A DNA stretch of 64,000 bases from Mesorhizobium sp. B1-1-8 (GCF_006442795.2 NZ_CP083956.1:806001-870000), one strand, 5' to 3'. Positions 45,863-54,950 are shown, numbered from the stretch's first letter. Translations and numbers: made by a program. The notes: generated from the letters alone by a model not told the origin.

Positions 45863-46798
45863 ATGACACGTTTGCTTCTGGTCGGCGCCTGTGCCCTGGC
45901 GGCGATCCTTCTGCCAATGGCGGGCGCGCGTGCGCAGACCGACACCGTGCTCGTGCCGGCTGACGGTGCATCCGGCGGCGCCGCTGACCAGGGCGCGTCA
46001 AGCACGAGCAATGCGGCGCTGGCCGAGGATGACAAGCAGGCGCCGATCCCGTTCGAGGGCGGTCAGCTCACCATCACGCAGCCGGAGCAGGACGGCGAAA
46101 AGGTGCTGTCCTATGACGGCCAGCAACTGGCCAGCAACTATGACGTCTCCTTCGACAAGATCGTCAAGATCGGCGACGTCGATGTGGCGCTGGTCGATGT
46201 CGGCGATGGCGGCAACCAGTGCGGCCCGGCGAAGGTGATCGTCTGGAAACCGAAAGACGGCGAGATCCGGACCACGACGGTCGAGCAGGACGAATGCGGC
46301 GCGCCGCCCGCTGCGATAGCCGACGACGCCATCTATTTCGTGCCTTTCCTGCTGCCCGGCGAATCGAAACCTGCCTTGCAATGGTCGCCGACCGGCGGGC
46401 TGACGACCTCGGGCGAGCTCACCTATACGCCGGAGCCCGGCACCGACTGGAAGGATGTCGATCCGTCGAAATACGACAACATCGTCGATGCCTTCCACAA
46501 CGAGGCCGTCTACAAGGCGGGCCAGGCGCTGCTCGGCAAGGACATGCCCGACTTTGCCACCAGCCTTTTGGTCGGCGGCGGCACCGAAAAGACCGCATCC
46601 GGCGCCTTCTACGCCAGCGGCTGCGTGCCGCATGATTGCGGCGGCAATGACGGCTTCATGGCGGTCGATCCAGCCCAGCACAAAGTCTATTTCGCCCGCC
46701 GCGGCGACAATGGCGAGCCGCAGGGCTGGCCGCCGCTGAAGAGCTGGCCGGCGGACATCAAGAAGGCGCTGGACGAGGCGCAGGGGGCGGGGAATTAG
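45863..46798 (+). CDS. Secreted protein with C-terminal Ivy-like (lysozyme inhibitor) domain
   Basis: 311 residues. Signal peptide with cleavage after GARA (residue 24), a low-complexity segment, a middle domain (about 65-190) I do not recognise, and a C-terminal segment (about 205-290) with ASGCVPHDCGGNDGFMAVDP. CVPHDC (254-259) is one residue from the CKPHDC loop by which Ivy blocks the active site of c-type lysozyme. Ivy proteins are periplasmic; some also inhibit lytic transglycosylases. The Ivy assignment rests on this motif and on the local order around it. Confidence 0.7.
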   Translation: MTRLLLVGACALAAILLPMAGARAQTDTVLVPADGASGGAADQGASSTSNAALAEDDKQAPIPFEGGQLTITQPEQDGEKVLSYDGQQLASNYDVSFDKIVKIGDVDVALVDVGDGGNQCGPAKVIVWKPKDGEIRTTTVEQDECGAPPAAIADDAIYFVPFLLPGESKPALQWSPTGGLTTSGELTYTPEPGTDWKDVDPSKYDNIVDAFHNEAVYKAGQALLGKDMPDFATSLLVGGGTEKTASGAFYASGCVPHDCGGNDGFMAVDPAQHKVYFARRGDNGEPQGWPPLKSWPADIKKALDEAQGAGN

Positions 46799-47060
46799 GC
46801 GACGGCCGCCGGGGCGTCGTCATCCACGGGCGGAGCGACGCGCAGCGGAGCGCAGACCCGAGGATCCATGCCGTGACGATTGCCGTAGAAGCAGCGGCTC
46901 AGAATTCTGCACCGCCGGCGGCGTTTCGGCGTAACGGCATGGATTCCAGGGTCTGCGCGCGTCGCTTCGCTCCTTGCTCCGCCCTGGAATGACGAAGGAA
47001 GGGAGGTTTCGGCCATCGCCGAGGTTTGCGCCTGCCGTCGTGGCAACGATCCGTTTGCCT
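46799..47060. repeat. Long inverted extragenic element
   Basis: Arms GCGCAGACCCGAGGATCCAT (from 46850) and ATGGATTCCAGGGTCTGCGC (to 46958) face each other; GTGACG/CGTAAC continue the stem inward. The rest of the 325-bp gap to the RidA gene holds no other feature I can identify. Confidence 0.7.
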
Positions 47061-47123
47061 TGGCCCACGACCGAGCAGCACTTCTCCTGCTAGATGCAGG
47101 TCAACAATGTAACGAGACATCCC

Positions 47124-47507
47124 ATGCGCATACTCATCTCCACCGGCTCCCCCTTCGAAAAAACCGCCGGCTATTCGCGCGCGGTGGTGCAGGGCGACTG
47201 GTGTTTCGTGTCCGGAACGACCGGCTACGATTATGCCACCATGACGATGCCGCAGACGATCGAGGCGCAGGCGCGCAATTGCCTGGCCACCATCGCCAAG
47301 GCCTTGGCGGAGGGCGGCTTCGACATGGCCGATGTGGTGCGGGCGCGTTATTACATCACCGACCAGGCTTTCGTGGATGTGGTGTTCCCGATCCTCGGCG
47401 AAGTTTTTGGAGAAATCAGGCCGGCGGCGACGATGATCGTTTGCCAGCTCAACAAGCCGGAAATGAAGATCGAGATCGAGGTGACGGCGCTCAGGCGCAC
47501 GGCATGA
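47124..47507 (+). CDS. RidA family protein
   Basis: 127 residues of the YjgF/YER057c/UK114 family: GYSRAVVQGDWCFVSGTTGY, NCLATIAKALAEGGFDMADV, and the conserved Arg in VVRARYYITD. RidA hydrolyses reactive enamine/imine intermediates from PLP enzymes. It is 12 bp before a VOC gene on the same strand, forming an operon. Confidence 0.92.
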   Translation: MRILISTGSPFEKTAGYSRAVVQGDWCFVSGTTGYDYATMTMPQTIEAQARNCLATIAKALAEGGFDMADVVRARYYITDQAFVDVVFPILGEVFGEIRPAATMIVCQLNKPEMKIEIEVTALRRTA

Positions 47508-47519
47508 GGAGCTGAAGCC

Positions 47520-47870
47520 ATGGCGGTCCGGCGCATCGTAGCCAACATTGCGACACAGGATATCGCGGCGGCGAAACGCTTCTATCAGGACGTCCTCGGC
47601 CTCGATCCGCTCATGGATCTAGGCTGGATCGCCACTTACGGCTCGCAAGAGAGGATGAGCGTTCAGATCAGCTTCATGGCCCAAGGCGGTTCTGGCACGC
47701 CGGTGCCGGATCTTTCGATCGAGGTCGATGATGTCGATCGAGCGCTCGCCGCCATGCGCAAGGCGGGCTTCGCCATCGAATACGGTCCGGCCGACGAACC
47801 CTGGGGCGTGCGCCGCTTCTATGTGCGCGACCCGTTCGGCCGGCTGGTGAATATTCTGTCGCATCGGTGA
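47520..47870 (+). CDS. VOC superfamily (glyoxalase-like) protein
   Basis: 116 residues, one beta-alpha-beta-beta-beta pair: FYQDVLGLDPLMDLGW in the N-terminal half and GVRRFYVRDPFGRLVNILSH at the end, the RDPFG turn of VOC proteins. GGAG precedes the ATG. A dioxygenase, lyase or binding protein; substrate unknown. Coupled to ridA-like gene. Confidence 0.9.
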   Translation: MAVRRIVANIATQDIAAAKRFYQDVLGLDPLMDLGWIATYGSQERMSVQISFMAQGGSGTPVPDLSIEVDDVDRALAAMRKAGFAIEYGPADEPWGVRRFYVRDPFGRLVNILSHR

Positions 47871-47920
47871 GGGCTTCTCGCGACCTGTGCTGAAGATTGC
47901 GACGCTGCTCCAGCTTGGTT

Positions 47921-48061
47921 TCCTCGCCCCCACGAAGTGGGGGAGAGGTGGCTCGGCGAAGCCGAGACGGAGCGGGGGCAGCGCCCTACGAGAGCCCCCT
48001 CTCCGACTGCTTCGCGGCCACCTCTCCCCCGCCTTTGGCGGGGGCGAGGAAACCAAGTCCC
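47921..48061. repeat. Palindromic intergenic element upstream of leuB
   Basis: TTTCCTCGCCCCCACGAAGT at the left and CGGGGGCGAGGAAACC at the right, with GGGGGAGAGGTGGC / GCCACCTCTCCCCC arms inside. Shares modules with 36980-37215. Leaves about 105 bp for the leuB promoter. Confidence 0.8.
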
Positions 48062-48166
48062 GCAAGCCCGGCAGGTCAAAGGGGGCTGCGGAGTCCCATC
48101 CCCTTGCGCCGCAAGCGCTTGGCGTTTAGCAAGGCCGCGGTTCAATTCTTTCCGGGACGGTTCTCC

Positions 48167-49270
48167 ATGGCTTCGAAAAATCTCCTCCTGCTCGCCGGCG
48201 ACGGCATCGGCCCCGAAGCCATGGCCGAGGTGAAGAAGCTGATCGCCGCCATGAACGACAGGCTGGGCAGCGGCTTTGCCACCGAAGAGGGACTGGTCGG
48301 CGGCTGCGCCTACGATGCGCATGGCGCGGCGATCTCGGATGCCGATATGGAAAAGGCTTTTGCCGCGGACGCGGTGCTGTTCGGCGCCGTCGGCGGGCCG
48401 AAATGGGATGCCGTGCGTTACGAGGTACGCCCCGAGGCAGGGCTCTTGCGCCTGCGCAAGGACATGGAGCTGTTCGCTAATCTGAGGCCCGCGATCTGCT
48501 ATCCGGCGCTCGCCGCATCGTCCTCGCTGAAGCAGGAGGTGGTCGAAGGGCTCGACATCCTGATCGTGCGCGAGCTCACCGGCGGCGTCTATTTCGGCGA
48601 GCCGAAGCAGATCATCGATCTCGGCAACGGCCAGAAGCGCGGCATCGACACGCAGGTCTACGACACGTTCGAGATCGAACGTATTTCCGGAGTCGCCTTT
48701 GAATTGGCGCGGACCCGCCGCAACCATGTGACCTCGATGGAAAAGCGCAACGTCATGAAATCCGGCGTGCTGTGGAACGAGGTTGTCAGCCAGATCCACA
48801 GGACGCGCTATTCCGACGTCAAGCTCGACCATATGCTGGCCGATGCCGGCGGCATGCAGCTGGTGCGCTGGCCAAAACAGTTCGACGTCATCGTCACCGA
48901 CAATCTATTCGGCGACATGCTCTCCGACATCGCCGCCATGCTCACCGGCTCGATCGGCATGCTGCCGTCGGCCTCGCTCGGCGCGCCTGACGCCAAGACC
49001 AAAAAGCGCAAGGCGCTCTACGAGCCGGTGCACGGCTCGGCGCCCGACATCGCCGGCCAGGGCATCGCCAACCCGATCGCCATGATCGCCTCCTTCGCCA
49101 TGTGCCTGCGCTCTTCCTTCGGCATGGTGACTGAAGCCGACAAGCTCGAAACGGCAATCGCCGCCGTGCTCGACGACGGCCTGCGCACCAAGGATATCAT
49201 GTCCGAAGGCATGACCGAGGTCGGCACCGTCGAGATGGGCGACGCTATCATTGCCAAGTTCCTGGCCTGA
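48167..49270 (+). CDS. leuB: 3-isopropylmalate dehydrogenase
   Basis: 367 residues. [20 protein letters not shown], the substrate-binding [26 protein letters not shown] and the metal-site [10 protein letters not shown] are the LeuB blocks; [20 protein letters not shown] carries the NAD-specific region. Oxidatively decarboxylates 3-isopropylmalate in leucine biosynthesis. Frame is open upstream through the repeat; ATG 48167 matches the family start. Confidence 0.97.
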   Translation: MASKNLLLLAGDGIGPEAMAEVKKLIAAMNDRLGSGFATEEGLVGGCAYDAHGAAISDADMEKAFAADAVLFGAVGGPKWDAVRYEVRPEAGLLRLRKDMELFANLRPAICYPALAASSSLKQEVVEGLDILIVRELTGGVYFGEPKQIIDLGNGQKRGIDTQVYDTFEIERISGVAFELARTRRNHVTSMEKRNVMKSGVLWNEVVSQIHRTRYSDVKLDHMLADAGGMQLVRWPKQFDVIVTDNLFGDMLSDIAAMLTGSIGMLPSASLGAPDAKTKKRKALYEPVHGSAPDIAGQGIANPIAMIASFAMCLRSSFGMVTEADKLETAIAAVLDDGLRTKDIMSEGMTEVGTVEMGDAIIAKFLA

Positions 49271-49273
49271 CCA

Positions 49274-49759
49274 ATGGCCGTCGACGTCCGCTGGGCGACG
49301 ATCAAAGACGCCGAGGCGCTCGCCACTGTGCTTTGCGAGATGGCGGCGCACTATCGGCAGGCGCCGCTCGATCACGGCCGGGCGACGGCCACGGCACGAC
49401 AATGGCTCGATGAGGAAAGCTCGGCCTATCCGCATTTCGCGCTGGCCTTTGCGGGTCGCGAGGTGGCCGGTCTGGCATCGGTGGCGATCGCGCATCCCGG
49501 CATTGATCTCGAACGGTTGATGTTTTTGAAAGACCTGTTCGTGCGCGACAGCGCCCGCAGCAAGGGCGTCGGCCGCGCGCTGATCGGCTTTCTTGCCGGC
49601 TATTGTCTCGACAAGGGCATCGGCCGCATCGATCTTACCACCGAAGACTGGAACGAAGGCGCGCTGCGCTTCTACGACCGGCTCGGCGCCGAGCGCCACG
49701 GACAAAAGGTGTTTCTCAGACTATCGGGCGAGGCACTCAAGGCGATCGCCGGATACTGA
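49274..49759 (+). CDS. GNAT family N-acetyltransferase
   Basis: 161 residues. Acetyl-CoA loop VRDSARSKGVGRALIGFLAG, then RIDLTTEDWNEGALRFYDRL. Starts 3 bp after leuB, so it is cotranscribed. Substrate unknown. Confidence 0.92.
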   Translation: MAVDVRWATIKDAEALATVLCEMAAHYRQAPLDHGRATATARQWLDEESSAYPHFALAFAGREVAGLASVAIAHPGIDLERLMFLKDLFVRDSARSKGVGRALIGFLAGYCLDKGIGRIDLTTEDWNEGALRFYDRLGAERHGQKVFLRLSGEALKAIAGY

Positions 49760-49768
49760 CGCCAGCCG

Positions 49769-51199
49769 ATGGACCCTAAGACCGACAAAATCCTGCCAAT
49801 CGAAGGCATGGATGCGAGAAGACAACAGATCTGCATCGACGCGACCGGCCTGCTCGCATGGCGCGGTGCGCTGGCTGGCATCCAGCGGATCGAGGACTTC
49901 ATGGTCAGGGCGGCGCTGGCCGATCCCGACCCGGACATCGAGGTTGTGACGCTTGATCCTTCGAGCCGCCGCTTCCGGCCTCTCGAGAATTTCGAGATGG
50001 AGCAACTGGGCATCCATGAGATCGCACCGTTCCGGCAGCGGCCGGGACGCAAACGCCTTGCCGCGTTGCGGCAGGCTTTCGAAGCGGTGCGGCGATACCC
50101 GAAGGCGAAGAGGGAAGCGGATCGCCAGCTCGCAAGCCTGGTCACTAATGGGCGGACGGGCCTCGCCTGCACGATCCTGAGGCTGTTCCTGCGCGCTTAT
50201 CGCCTCTGGCGCCGGGCCGGCCTGACAGCCGGGCTTTTTCATCCCGGCCGCGAGCACACAGGCGAGCGGGCCGCGTCTTCGACGGTCCTGATCAGCAACC
50301 ACGTCATGGTGGGCGAGACGATGGCGGAGCTTAGCCGGCAAACTTGGTACATTGTCTTCCTGTGCCATGACATGATCCCGACGATGCGGCCCGATCTCGT
50401 CGGAAAGGGCAAGATGCAATCGGCCTTCGGCCCTAATCTGGAGGCGCTGGTACGGTCCGGGGCGGCCGCTTTCTGCACCTCCGAGGCCGCGGCGCAGATG
50501 CTCGGCGATCACATGCGCGCGGCCGGCATCCACCTGCCGCCGGTCCATCGCTTCCCGATGCCGTCGCTGCTTCATGAGAAAGCCAGCCGGCTCGGCACGA
50601 CCTCGCGCCTCGATGCCGGCGAGCCGTTCGTTCTCTATTGCTCGACCATCGAGATCCGCAAGAACCACATCATGCTTGCGCGCATCTGGCAGCAGGCGAT
50701 CGATGAAAGCGTCAGGTTGCCGAGGCTCGTCTGCGTCGGCCGCTGGGGCTGGATGGTCGAGGAGCTCAGCGCGTATCTCGATGCTCATCCGCGGCTGAAG
50801 GACCAGATCGTCTTCACGGGTCCGGTCAGCGATGAGGAGCTCATCGGCTATTATCGCAGCGCGTCCTTCGGCGTGTTTCCCTCGCATATCGAGGGCTGGG
50901 GCTATGCCGCCTCCGAGTGCCTCGATTTCGGCATTCCGGTCATCGTCTCGACCACGCCGTCGCTGATCGAGGCGACCGGCGGCCTGATGCCGGCGATCGA
51001 TTCCAACGATCAGGCGGGCTGGTACGCGGCGATCCGCAAAATGGCGGAAGACCATGCGTGGCGGTCATCGCTGTTGGAGCGCATCGAAAAGCAGCACAGG
51101 CCGACGCCGACAGCCGCAAGCTGGGCCGCCATCAAGGCCGGCCTGAAGGAGAGCGCCTACAGGCAGAGCGAAGGCGTAGCGCGATACTGGGGCTTATGA
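49769..51199 (+). CDS. Glycosyltransferase (GT4-like)
   Basis: 476 residues, soluble. C-terminal GT-B donor domain with FVLYCSTIEIRKNHIMLARI, VFTGPVSDEELIGYYRSASF and the EX7E-type FPSHIEGWGYAASECLDFGI. Transfers a sugar from a nucleotide donor, probably to a surface polysaccharide. It starts 10 bp after the GNAT gene. Its stop overlaps the convergent helicase stop. Confidence 0.92.
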   Translation: MDPKTDKILPIEGMDARRQQICIDATGLLAWRGALAGIQRIEDFMVRAALADPDPDIEVVTLDPSSRRFRPLENFEMEQLGIHEIAPFRQRPGRKRLAALRQAFEAVRRYPKAKREADRQLASLVTNGRTGLACTILRLFLRAYRLWRRAGLTAGLFHPGREHTGERAASSTVLISNHVMVGETMAELSRQTWYIVFLCHDMIPTMRPDLVGKGKMQSAFGPNLEALVRSGAAAFCTSEAAAQMLGDHMRAAGIHLPPVHRFPMPSLLHEKASRLGTTSRLDAGEPFVLYCSTIEIRKNHIMLARIWQQAIDESVRLPRLVCVGRWGWMVEELSAYLDAHPRLKDQIVFTGPVSDEELIGYYRSASFGVFPSHIEGWGYAASECLDFGIPVIVSTTPSLIEATGGLMPAIDSNDQAGWYAAIRKMAEDHAWRSSLLERIEKQHRPTPTAASWAAIKAGLKESAYRQSEGVARYWGL

Positions 51200-53068
51200 A
51201 GGCCGCTTCTTCGCCTTCTTGTGCTTCGGCGCGCCGCTGTTTTCGAATTTCGGCTTGCCTGCCTTCTTTGCCCAGGGCTTTGCCTCATGCGCGACCGCCG
51301 GGCGCTGGTCGGCCGAAGCCGGTGCCCGCTTCTCGAATTTGCGCTTCGGCGCATTCGGGTCGAACGGCGTCTTGCCGCGATGGGGTTTCTTGGCCGGGCT
51401 CGGCGGCTGATAGCCCGCGCGCGACAGGTCCGGCGTGCCCTCCAGCCGCTTCACTGCGATGCTGCCTTGCAATTTGCGATCGGGGCCGATCGCCGCGACA
51501 AAGCGGTCGGCCCAGCCGGCGGCGATCTGCACGAAGGTTTCTTCCGGCTGCATCTTGATGGCGCCGATCTCGCGCTTGGAGATGTTGCCGGCGCGGCACA
51601 GCATCGGGATCAGCCAGCGCGGCTCGGCATTCTGCCGGCGTCGGACCGACAGCGAGAACCAGACGCTGTCGCCGAAATCGTCGCGGCGGCCGAGCGGTTC
51701 GTCGCGCCGCGCGAATGGCTCGCCGGCCGGCCTTTCACGCGAAGGCGTGAACGGGGCGACGTCGATGAGATCCTCGGGCGCCGAGCGGCTGGAACGGCAC
51801 TGGCGCACAAAAGCGGCCGCCACCAGCTCGGCGCCGTGACGGCCAAGAAGCGCGTCAATGAAACCGCGCTCGTCGTCCTTCACCGGTTCATCGAAGGCCG
51901 GATCGGCGAGGATGCGTTCGTCGTCGCGGCGCAGCACCTCGTCGGCCGAGGGCGGGCTCGCCCAGGTTGCCGTCAACTTGGCGTTCTGCAGCAGCCGTTC
52001 GGTGCGCCGTCGGGCGCTGCCCGGCACGATCAGCGCGCTGACGCCCTTTCGCCCGGCACGACCGGTGCGGCCGCTTCGATGCAGCAGCGTTTCGGGATTG
52101 GTCGGCGGGTCGGCATGCACCACCAGTTCGAGATTGGGCAGGTCGATGCCGCGCGCCGCGACGTCCGTTGCGATGCAGATTTTTGCGCGGCCGTCGCGCA
52201 TTGCCTGCAGCGCGTGGCTGCGCTCGTTCTGGCTGAGCTCGCCGGAGAGCGCCACGACGGAAAAGTTGCGGTTGTTGAGGCGCGCAGTCAGATGGTTGAC
52301 GGCGGCGCGGGTGTTGCAGAACACCAGCGCGTTCCTGGCCTCGTAATAGCGCAGCACATTGATGATGGCGTTCTCGCGGTCGGCCTGGGCAACATTCAGC
52401 GCCCGGTATTCGATGTCGAGATGCTGCTTTTCCTCGCCGGCGGCCGAGATGCGCACGGCATCGCGCTGATAGCCTTGGGCGAGCGTGGCGATGGAACGCG
52501 GCACGGTGGCCGAGAACATCAGCGTCCGGCGGTCGGCGGGGGCGGCGTCGAGGATGAATTCGAGGTCTTCGCGAAAGCCGAGATCGAGCATCTCGTCGGC
52601 CTCGTCGAGCACCACGGCCTTCAGCGCCGACATGTCGAGCGAGCCACGGGTGATGTGGTCGCGCAGCCGGCCGGGCGTGCCGACGACGATGTGGGCGCCG
52701 CGCTCCAGCGCGCGCCGCTCGCTGCGCACATCCATGCCGCCGACACAGGAAGCGACCGTGGCACCGGTCAGCTCATACAGCCATTCCAGCTCGCGCCGCA
52801 CCTGCAGCGCCAGCTCCCGCGTCGGCGCCACGGCCAGCGCCAGCGGCGCCGCGGCATGGGAAAAGCGCTCCGCGCCTTCGAGAAGGGTCGGCGCCATGGC
52901 GAGGCCGAAGGCCACGGTCTTGCCGGAGCCGGTCTGCGCCGAGACCAGGGCATCGGACTGCCCGAGCTCGGGGGCGAGCACCGCCTTCTGCACCGGCGTC
53001 AGCTCGGCATAGCCACGCTTTTCCAGCGCCGCTGCCAGCGCGGGGACAATCGTTGCGAAACTGGACAT
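51194..53068 (-). CDS. DEAD-box RNA helicase with DbpA-type RNA-binding domain
   Basis: 624 residues. Motifs: Q-motif (YAELTPVQKAVL), I AQTGSGKT (44-51), Ia PTRELA, Ib GTPGRL, II DEAD, III SAT, and VI HRSGRTGRAGRKG. After the core comes a DbpA/CsdA-type RNA-binding fold (VWFSLSVRRR ... PMLCRAGNISKREIGAIKMQ) and a basic Lys/Pro-rich tail. Unwinds RNA, likely in ribosome assembly. A longer open frame reaches 54376 but the family start is ATG 53068. Confidence 0.95.
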   Translation of the reverse strand: MSSFATIVPALAAALEKRGYAELTPVQKAVLAPELGQSDALVSAQTGSGKTVAFGLAMAPTLLEGAERFSHAAAPLALAVAPTRELALQVRRELEWLYELTGATVASCVGGMDVRSERRALERGAHIVVGTPGRLRDHITRGSLDMSALKAVVLDEADEMLDLGFREDLEFILDAAPADRRTLMFSATVPRSIATLAQGYQRDAVRISAAGEEKQHLDIEYRALNVAQADRENAIINVLRYYEARNALVFCNTRAAVNHLTARLNNRNFSVVALSGELSQNERSHALQAMRDGRAKICIATDVAARGIDLPNLELVVHADPPTNPETLLHRSGRTGRAGRKGVSALIVPGSARRRTERLLQNAKLTATWASPPSADEVLRRDDERILADPAFDEPVKDDERGFIDALLGRHGAELVAAAFVRQCRSSRSAPEDLIDVAPFTPSRERPAGEPFARRDEPLGRRDDFGDSVWFSLSVRRRQNAEPRWLIPMLCRAGNISKREIGAIKMQPEETFVQIAAGWADRFVAAIGPDRKLQGSIAVKRLEGTPDLSRAGYQPPSPAKKPHRGKTPFDPNAPKRKFEKRAPASADQRPAVAHEAKPWAKKAGKPKFENSGAPKHKKAKKRPS

Positions 53069-53194
53069 TTTCTTCTTTCGGAATTCCGGGTTCTGGCTCG
53101 TCGAGGAGCACAAGGGGCCGGCACTGCGCCAGCCAACGGTATTTGGGCGTTCGTACTTCCTGCGACCGCCATTGTACAGGGCAAGCGGCACCGC

Positions 53195-53347
53195 CTCTCC
53201 TTCTCCCCTTGCGGGAGAAGGTGGCCGAGCGAAGCTCGGTCGGATGAGGGGTGCTCCAGCTTGGCAATGACGGTATTCCGTCACGCACCCCTCAACCGTC
53301 TCGGCGCTGCGCGCCGATCCACCTTCTCCCACAAGGGGAGAAGGAAG
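53195..53347 (-). repeat. About 150-bp palindromic element, copy 2
   Basis: Inverted copy of the element at 6787-6945: CTTCTCCCCTTGCGGGAGAA at the left, core GACGGTATTCCGTC and right end CTTCTCCCACAAGGGGAGAA. It lies between the helicase promoter and the asd leader. Confidence 0.8.
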
Positions 53348-53550
53348 AGCGGCACTGATTGACTCTTTGACCAAACCGCGTAAAAGCCCGCTTCGAACGG
53401 GATCGTCTTCGATGCGCGGCCTTTTGATGGCTCTTCTTGCATTCGATACCCCCAGCCACAATGTAAAGCATTGGGCCGGGCGTTCAGACGCGTCCGTCCG
53501 TTTCAGCAAAACTACGGCCAAAACCACCGCCAAAACGGTGTGACTCCCTT
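53348..53550. other. Upstream region of asd
   Basis: About 200 bp between the repeat and the structured leader. Presumably holds the asd promoter and that of the helicase is further left; I see no clear -35/-10 pair and no gene. Confidence 0.4.
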
Positions 53551-53650
53551 GGCCTGACCACCCTCTCCCGGGTTCGGCCCGGGGGACGGAACCCGCATGA
53601 GGCCGGCGGGTTTTCTCCAACAGCCAAGCGGAGAGGGATAGGAGATCTTC
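53551..53650 (+). promoter_or_regulatory. Structured 5' leader of asd, riboswitch-like
   Basis: P1: CCCTCTCC (53561-53568) pairs perfectly with GGAGAGGG (53630-53637), which ends 3 nt before the Shine-Dalgarno GGAG (53641-53644). Inside are P2 (CCCGGG-TTCGG-CCCGGG, 53567-53583) and P3 (ACCCGC/GCGGGT, 53591-53611, followed by TTTTCTCC like a terminator). The P3 loop (GAGGCC) can pair with GGCCT at 53551-53555 as a pseudoknot. P1 and P2 share two bases, so they may exchange. Suggests ligand-controlled expression of asd. Confidence 0.5.
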
Positions 53651-54685
53651 ATGAGTTTCAAGGTTGCGGTAGTCGGCGCCACGGGCAATGTGGGCCGCGA
53701 AATGCTCAACATCCTGGACGAGCGCGGCTTTCCGGTGAGCGAAGTGGTGGCGCTGGCCTCGCGGCGCAGCCAGGGCACCGAAGTGTCCTTCGGCGACCGC
53801 ACGCTGAAGGTGAAGGCGCTCGACCAGTATGATTTTTCCGACACCGATCTCTGCATCATGTCGGCCGGCGGCAACGTCTCCAAGGAATGGTCGCCCAAGA
53901 TCGGCAAGCAGGGCTGCGTCGTCATCGATAATTCGTCGGCCTTCCGCTACGACCAGGACGTGCCGCTGATCGTGCCGGAAGTGAACCCGGACGCGATTTC
54001 GCTGTTCACGCGCAAGAACATCATCGCCAACCCGAACTGCTCGACGGCGCAGCTGGTCGTGGCGCTGAAGCCGCTGCATGACGCGGCGACCATCAAGCGG
54101 GTCGTCGTCGCCACCTACCAATCGGTGTCGGGCGCCGGCAAGGAAGGCATGGACGAGCTGTTCACGCAGACCCGCGCCGTGTTCGTCGCCGACCAGGTCG
54201 ACGTCAAGAAGTTCACCAAGCGCATTGCCTTCAACGTCATCCCGCATATCGATGTCTTCCTCGACGACGGCTTCACCAAGGAAGAATGGAAGATGGTGGC
54301 CGAGACCAAGAAGATGCTCGATCCCAAGATCAAGCTGACGGCGACCTGCGTGCGGGTGCCGGTGTTCATCGGCCATTCGGAAGCGGTCAACGTCGAGTTC
54401 GAGAAGCCGATCACGGCGGATGAGGCGCGCGAAATCCTGCGCGAGGCGCCCGGCTGCCAGGTGCTCGACAAGCGCGAAGACGGCGGCTACATCACGCCGC
54501 TGGAATCGGCCGGCGAGGACGCCACCTTCATCTCGCGCATCCGCGAGGATTCGACCATCGACAACGGCCTGTCGATGTGGATCGTCTCCGACAATCTGCG
54601 CAAGGGTGCCGCGCTCAATGCGGTGCAGATCGCCGAGCTGCTGGTCGAACGCGGCCTGGTCCAGCCGAAGAAAAAGGCGGCCTGA
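53651..54685 (+). CDS. asd: Aspartate-semialdehyde dehydrogenase
   Basis: 344 residues. NADP loop VVGATGNVGREMLNIL, catalytic Cys130 (IIANPNCSTAQLV), and the substrate region SVSGAGKEGMDELF; His in VIGHSEAV-like VFIGHSEAVNVEF. Produces aspartate semialdehyde for lysine, threonine, methionine and cell-wall diaminopimelate. Single gene with its own structured leader. Confidence 0.97.
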   Translation: MSFKVAVVGATGNVGREMLNILDERGFPVSEVVALASRRSQGTEVSFGDRTLKVKALDQYDFSDTDLCIMSAGGNVSKEWSPKIGKQGCVVIDNSSAFRYDQDVPLIVPEVNPDAISLFTRKNIIANPNCSTAQLVVALKPLHDAATIKRVVVATYQSVSGAGKEGMDELFTQTRAVFVADQVDVKKFTKRIAFNVIPHIDVFLDDGFTKEEWKMVAETKKMLDPKIKLTATCVRVPVFIGHSEAVNVEFEKPITADEAREILREAPGCQVLDKREDGGYITPLESAGEDATFISRIREDSTIDNGLSMWIVSDNLRKGAALNAVQIAELLVERGLVQPKKKAA

Positions 54686-54695
54686 CGGCTTTTCA

Positions 54696-54894
54696 GTTTT
54701 CGCTCACGGGCCGTATCGCCGCTGCCGCGGCGGGCCCTGCGCGGGCGCGCCGGACGACCGGCGGCCCGCAGTCGCGGGCTCGGCCTTCGGCCGTTTTGTT
54801 TTCGCTCACGGGCCGCACCGCCGCTGCCGCGGCTGGCCCTGCGCGGCGCGCCGGACGGCCGGCGGCCCGCGGTCGCGGGCTCGGCCTTCGGCCG
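54696..54894. repeat. Imperfect tandem duplication of about 98 bp after asd
   Basis: Two units, 54696-54793 and 54798-54894, both starting GTTTTCGCTCACGGGCCG and ending GGGCTCGGCCTTCGGCCG. About 90 percent alike. Very GC-rich and strongly self-complementary. Confidence 0.85.
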
Positions 54895-54899
54895 GTAGC

Positions 54900-54950
54900 G
54901 CTCTTCTCGCCGTTCACGGGGAGAAGGTCCCGGCAGGGGGATGAGGGACA
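54900..54950. repeat. Palindromic module at the 3' end of the ACT gene
   Basis: TTCTCGCCGTTCACGGGGAG then AAGGTCCCGGCAGGGGGATG. Same module as the IS target at 22340. The last codons and stop of the neighbouring ACT gene lie in it. Confidence 0.7.

Noticed and set aside
51221..53362. 713-codon plus-strand ORF
   Set aside because: Antisense to the DEAD-box helicase and runs into the palindromic element.
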